Both the position numbers and the translations under genes were made by a program. Of a DNA stretch of 38,102 nucleotides, positions 35,004-38,102 are shown piece after piece; the stretch's first letter is position 1, and each line of letters starts with the position of its first letter. The notes beneath the pieces are model-generated. The model was not told where the DNA came from and did no database searches. It saw nothing but the letters and a program-made list of their open reading frames with translations. The stretch is from Methanobrevibacter sp. (GTDB taxonomy: Archaea; Methanobacteriota; Methanobacteria; Methanobacteriales; Methanobacteriaceae), in assembly GCF_017431965.1 (NCBI RefSeq), contig NZ_JAFRKB010000036.1:1-38102 (forward strand), given 5' to 3'.

Positions 35004-35276
35004 CTATTCATCTTCTATTTCAACGGTAGTTGTTTCAACTGGCTCCTCTTCCACATCTTTTGGAATTTCTTTATTTAAGATAACATAAGCACCGATGGTT
35101 GCAATATCTTCAAAGTCTATTTCGAGTTCGTCTCTAGAGAAGATATTTTTTTGTAAAGTTAAAAAGATTTTTTCAATTTGACCAGATGCAGGGTCAAAAT
35201 CTACATTATCAATTTTACCAACTTCATATGCATTTTTATCTAAAACTGTGGAACCTATAAATTCTTTGATTTTCAT
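35004..35276 (-). CDS. PRC-barrel domain protein
   Basis: 90 residues from the ATG at 35276 (MKIKEFIGSTVLDKNAYEVG), chosen because AGGTGA lies 4 nt upstream; a longer frame to 35324 lacks such a site. One PRC-barrel domain and an acidic C-terminal tail. Related in plan to the 13134-13364 protein. Divergent from elp3 and upstream of the DUF2098 gene. Role unknown. Confidence 0.82.
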   Translation of the reverse strand: MKIKEFIGSTVLDKNAYEVGKIDNVDFDPASGQIEKIFLTLQKNIFSRDELEIDFEDIATIGAYVILNKEIPKDVEEEPVETTTVEIEDE

Positions 35277-35389
35277 AGTATCACCTTTTATTATATTTAT
35301 TTTGATAGACATATAATAAAACATTAACTATTTAAACAATACGATTATATAAAATTAACTATTAAATTTTTAAAAAAAGGGTGTTTTAA

Positions 35390-37054
35390 ATGGAAAATGC
35401 ATGTCGAATAATAATTGAGGATATTCTAAATGGTAAAATTTCTACTCGCCGCGATTTAGAAATTTCAAAAAGGCAATTATGCCGCGATTTGAAATTATCC
35501 AGATTTATGAGCAATGCAGACATTTTAGAATATGCTAAACCTGAAGAAAAAGAAGTTGTTTCTGGCATTTTAAAGAAAAAACCTACAAGAACAATGTCAG
35601 GCGTTGCAATTGTTGCTGTGATGTGCCACCCACACAAATGCCCTCATGGAAGATGTTTCTATTGTCCTGAAAGTGAAATAGCGCCTCCAAGCTATACCGG
35701 TGAAGAACCAGCAGCGTTAAGAGGTAGAATGTATGAATTCCACCCTTACATTCAATGTTTCAATAGACTAAAACAGCTTAAGAAAATAGGCCATCCCATT
35801 GATAAAGTTGAATTGATTATAATGGGAGGAACATTCCCATCAAGAGACCTGTGCTATCAGGAATGGTTTACATCACAATGTCTAAAGGCAATGACCGATT
35901 TCGGATTGATTATTGAAAATAAACCTGAAAATTACGAATACAATTTGGACTACGATGAAATCAGATCATTTGAAAATGGAGTTTTGAAGACTTATCCTCC
36001 AAATGATTACGTTTTAATTGATGATGTTCAGAAAGCCAATGAAAAATCAAAAGTAAGATGTGTTGGAATGACCTTCGAAACACGTCCGGATTATTGTAAA
36101 CAGGAACATATTAACAGAATGTTGGATTTTGGAGTTACAAGAGTCGAACTTGGTGTTCAAACATTGTCCGATGATTTATATGTTAAAATCAAAAGAGGCC
36201 ATACTATTGCAGATGTAATTGAAGCCAATCAGCTTCTAAGAGACTCTGCCATAAAAGTGGCTATGCATATGATGCCCGGTTTGTTCGTTAGAGAAAAGCA
36301 GGATTTGAAAATGTTTAAACAATTGTTCAGTGATGATAATTTTAAACCGGACATGCTTAAAATCTATCCATGCCTAGTTACAGAAGGAAGCGAATTGTAT
36401 GATTTGTGGAAAGCCGGAGGATATGCTCCCTACACCGATGAGGAAGCTGTTGAACTGATTGTTAAAATCAAAAAGATTCTGCCGAAATGGGTCAGAACCA
36501 TGAGAATACAAAGGGATATCCCATCAACATTAATTGAAGCTGGTGTTAAAAAATCAAACCTCGGAGAGCTTGTCTACAACCGACTCGAAAAGGAACACAT
36601 CGACTGCCAATGCATCAGATGCCGTGAAATTGGACACAAAAAGACAAGTCAGGAATATACATTAGATGATTTTGAATTATTTAAAGAAACTTACATGGCC
36701 TGTGATGGTGTTGAAAACTTCTTATCTATTGAAGACGTGAATGAGGAAAGCATAGCTGGATTTTTAAGGTTAAGATTTCCTTCCAAAAATCATTTCAGAA
36801 AAGAAATCAGCGATAAGACTGCCCTTGTTCGTGAACTTCATGTTTACGGAAACATGATAAAAATTGGAGATAAAAATCCTAAAATAGGCCAGCACACCGG
36901 ATTTGGCGAAAAACTCTTAAAAGAAGCTGAAAATTTAGCTATCGATAATGGAAAAGAAGAAATGGCCATAATCAGTGGAATCGGTTCCAGAAATTATTAC
37001 CGTAAATTCGGATATGAAAAAGTTGGACCATACATGATGAAAAAGTTAATATGA
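35390..37054 (+). CDS. elp3: tRNA uridine-34 carboxymethyl-transferase Elp3
   Basis: 554 residues. Radical SAM plus acetyltransferase enzyme that starts the cm5U34 modification of tRNA wobble uridine. Cluster cysteines C84, C89 and C92 in [12 protein letters not shown] (with C79 just before), then [17 protein letters not shown] and [11 protein letters not shown]. The C-terminal GNAT domain has [19 protein letters not shown] and [25 protein letters not shown] lies 7 nt before the ATG; TATA-like ATTATATAAAA at about 35345-35355. Archaea carry Elp3 without the other Elongator subunits. Confidence 0.95.
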   Translation: MENACRIIIEDILNGKISTRRDLEISKRQLCRDLKLSRFMSNADILEYAKPEEKEVVSGILKKKPTRTMSGVAIVAVMCHPHKCPHGRCFYCPESEIAPPSYTGEEPAALRGRMYEFHPYIQCFNRLKQLKKIGHPIDKVELIIMGGTFPSRDLCYQEWFTSQCLKAMTDFGLIIENKPENYEYNLDYDEIRSFENGVLKTYPPNDYVLIDDVQKANEKSKVRCVGMTFETRPDYCKQEHINRMLDFGVTRVELGVQTLSDDLYVKIKRGHTIADVIEANQLLRDSAIKVAMHMMPGLFVREKQDLKMFKQLFSDDNFKPDMLKIYPCLVTEGSELYDLWKAGGYAPYTDEEAVELIVKIKKILPKWVRTMRIQRDIPSTLIEAGVKKSNLGELVYNRLEKEHIDCQCIRCREIGHKKTSQEYTLDDFELFKETYMACDGVENFLSIEDVNEESIAGFLRLRFPSKNHFRKEISDKTALVRELHVYGNMIKIGDKNPKIGQHTGFGEKLLKEAENLAIDNGKEEMAIISGIGSRNYYRKFGYEKVGPYMMKKLI

Positions 37055-37111
37055 AAATATTTAAATAGTTCATTCGTGTAAATACTAACTAATTATAACA
37101 AGAGTGGTAAT

Positions 37112-37840
37112 ATGTACAATATAAAAAATTCAAAAGAATTAGCAACCTACATCAATTATGCCAATTTAAACAATATCATCACTGAAGATGAAATGAAAGA
37201 ATTTTTGGAAAAAGCTAAAGAGACAACTTTCAATTCAGTTATCGTTTCACCGACATATGTGGAACTGGCTAAAGAATCTTTAAAAGACACAGACATTAAA
37301 GTTGGAAGTGTAGTCGGATTCCCATTAGGTTTTGAAGATAGCCAAACAAAATTAGCCGAAGCAAAGTCCTTAATTGATAAAGGTGCAGACGAATTGGAAG
37401 TGGTTGTTAACTTAAGCCATCTTAAAGATAAAAAATACGATTTAATAGGTAAGGAAATCGAAGAGATAAAAAAAGCAGTGGGCGATAAAATCCTAAAGGT
37501 AGACATAGAAGTTAAAGCTCTTGACGATGCGGAAAAATCTGCAGTAGTTCAAGTTATTGAAAAGGCAGGAGCGGATTACGTTAAAAATGCAACAGGATTT
37601 GTAACCCCTTGCCACATATATGAAATCGTAAACGACATCAACATCATCCAAAAATATGCTCCAAAAGTTAAAATCGAAATATATGGTGGAGTTGACAGCT
37701 ATAAGATTGCCAACCAGGTTTTGACAGGTGGAGCAGATAGAATAGCAAGTAATCAGGGATATGAAATCGTTAAAAGATATAAAGAGTTGAGAGAAAACAC
37801 TCAAGTAAAACCAAAACCGATTACCTTAACTAAAAAATAG
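37112..37840 (+). CDS. deoC: DeoC-family aldolase with altered active site
   Basis: 242 residues, TIM barrel. Deoxyribose-phosphate aldolase family by VGSVVGFPLGF, EAKSLIDKGADELEVVVNL and YVKNATGF. The Schiff-base lysine is K158. However the position of E. coli D102 appears to be E96, and the second lysine (K201 in E. coli, before the GG) is E189 in IEIYGGVDS; the usual IDHT start is INYA. So a different substrate or reaction is possible. AGTGGTAAT precedes the ATG; TATA-like ATATTTAAATAG at about 37057. T-rich sequence follows the stop. Confidence 0.78.
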   Translation: MYNIKNSKELATYINYANLNNIITEDEMKEFLEKAKETTFNSVIVSPTYVELAKESLKDTDIKVGSVVGFPLGFEDSQTKLAEAKSLIDKGADELEVVVNLSHLKDKKYDLIGKEIEEIKKAVGDKILKVDIEVKALDDAEKSAVVQVIEKAGADYVKNATGFVTPCHIYEIVNDINIIQKYAPKVKIEIYGGVDSYKIANQVLTGGADRIASNQGYEIVKRYKELRENTQVKPKPITLTKK

Positions 37841-37850
37841 GTAATTTTCA

Positions 37851-37866
37851 CTTTTTCTTTTTTTAA
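37851..37866 (+). terminator. T-rich terminator after deoC
   Basis: Cytosine-broken T-runs (T5, then T7) start about 10 nt after the deoC stop. No hairpin is evident. Confidence 0.4.
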
Positions 37867-37963
37867 TAAACAGATGAATATAGTATTTTCCATATTAAAC
37901 TAAATAAAAATAACAGAATATTAATTGGAAAGCTAATTTTTAAGAAAAATAGTATAAAAAGAA

Positions 37964-38036
37964 TGCCATGGGCCGGACTTGAACCAGCGACATCTAGATC
38001 TTCAGTCTAGCGTTCTCCCATCTGAACTACCATGGC
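37964..38036 (-). tRNA. tRNA-Phe (GAA)
   Basis: A full 73-nt cloverleaf on the minus strand. Acceptor GCCATGG pairs with CCATGGC, discriminator A. D stem GTTC/GAAC, anticodon stem CTAGA/TCTAG with loop CTGAAGA (anticodon GAA), T stem GCTGG/CCGGC with loop TTCAAGT. No encoded CCA and no intron. T-rich sequence follows. Confidence 0.95.
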
Positions 38037-38039
38037 ATA

Positions 38040-38102
38040 TGGACCGAACGAGATTCGAACTCGTGATCTCCTCCACGTCAAAGAGGAATCATACCCCTAG
38101 AC
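38040..38102 (-). tRNA. tRNA-Val (GAC), 5' end beyond the window
   Basis: The 3' part of a tRNA: anticodon stem CCTCT/GGAGG with loop TTGACGT (anticodon GAC), T arm ACGAG-TTCGAAT-CTCGT, acceptor 3' strand TCGGTCC and discriminator A. No CCA is encoded. Only 3 bp separate it from tRNA-Phe, so both come from one precursor. Confidence 0.88.

Overview
The window is chromosomal DNA from an AT-rich methanogenic archaeon, most likely Methanobrevibacter or a close relative in Methanobacteriales. The grounds are five adjacent or nearby methanogenesis marker genes plus a sixth, a group II chaperonin, a GHMP-type archaeal shikimate kinase, Hel308, archaeal Nob1, S17e, an F420-dependent NADP reductase, and archaeal TATA boxes about 25 bp before inferred transcript starts. 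No phage, IS element, CRISPR array or rRNA was seen. The species cannot be fixed from the sequence alone.

Layout. 1-4757 (minus): mmp3-mmp6-mmp5-mmp15-mmp17 followed by the 5' part of nifB, a set that fits assembly and ATP-driven activation of methyl-coenzyme M reductase. 4888-7201: a YczE-like membrane protein, a secreted thermonuclease-like protein and a DUF4013 membrane protein. 7290-9908 (minus): nob1, a DUF2117 gene and mmp2, tightly packed. 10134-12557 (plus): three winged-helix regulators followed by moaB. 12597-15971: pyrE with a PRC-barrel gene, both subunits of exonuclease VII, and the cobinamide salvage enzyme CbiZ. 16016-19362 (minus): thermosome subunit, a 578-bp gap, and a coiled-coil protein made partly of five 31-residue repeats. 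19592-23595 (minus): lysC-dapA-dapB-asd, the shared aspartate/lysine pathway. 23783-26365 (minus): S17e, chorismate mutase, shikimate kinase and a glycosyltransferase.

26582-31000 (minus): a small monooxygenase-like protein, F420-dependent NADP reductase (npdG), a zinc alcohol dehydrogenase (adh), and upstream of adh a second pair of FilR1-type regulators. Alcohol oxidation by Adh would give NADPH, and NpdG would pass the hydride to F420 for methanogenesis. 31096-32466: cbiD and a small thioredoxin. 32598-37840: Hel308, a DUF2098 protein, a PRC-barrel protein, Elp3 and a DeoC-family aldolase with unusual active-site residues. 37964-38102 (minus): tRNA-Phe(GAA) and the 3' part of tRNA-Val(GAC).

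The most interesting signals are regulatory: two separate pairs of FilR1-like regulators built on the same A/B plan, each near a closely spaced pair of TTCATGA motifs; likely non-AUG starts in the second pair; perfect palindromes at the thermosome and coiled-coil gene promoters; and the placement of nifB beside the Mmp genes. All functional calls rest on reading motifs and remembered family patterns; no database search was run.
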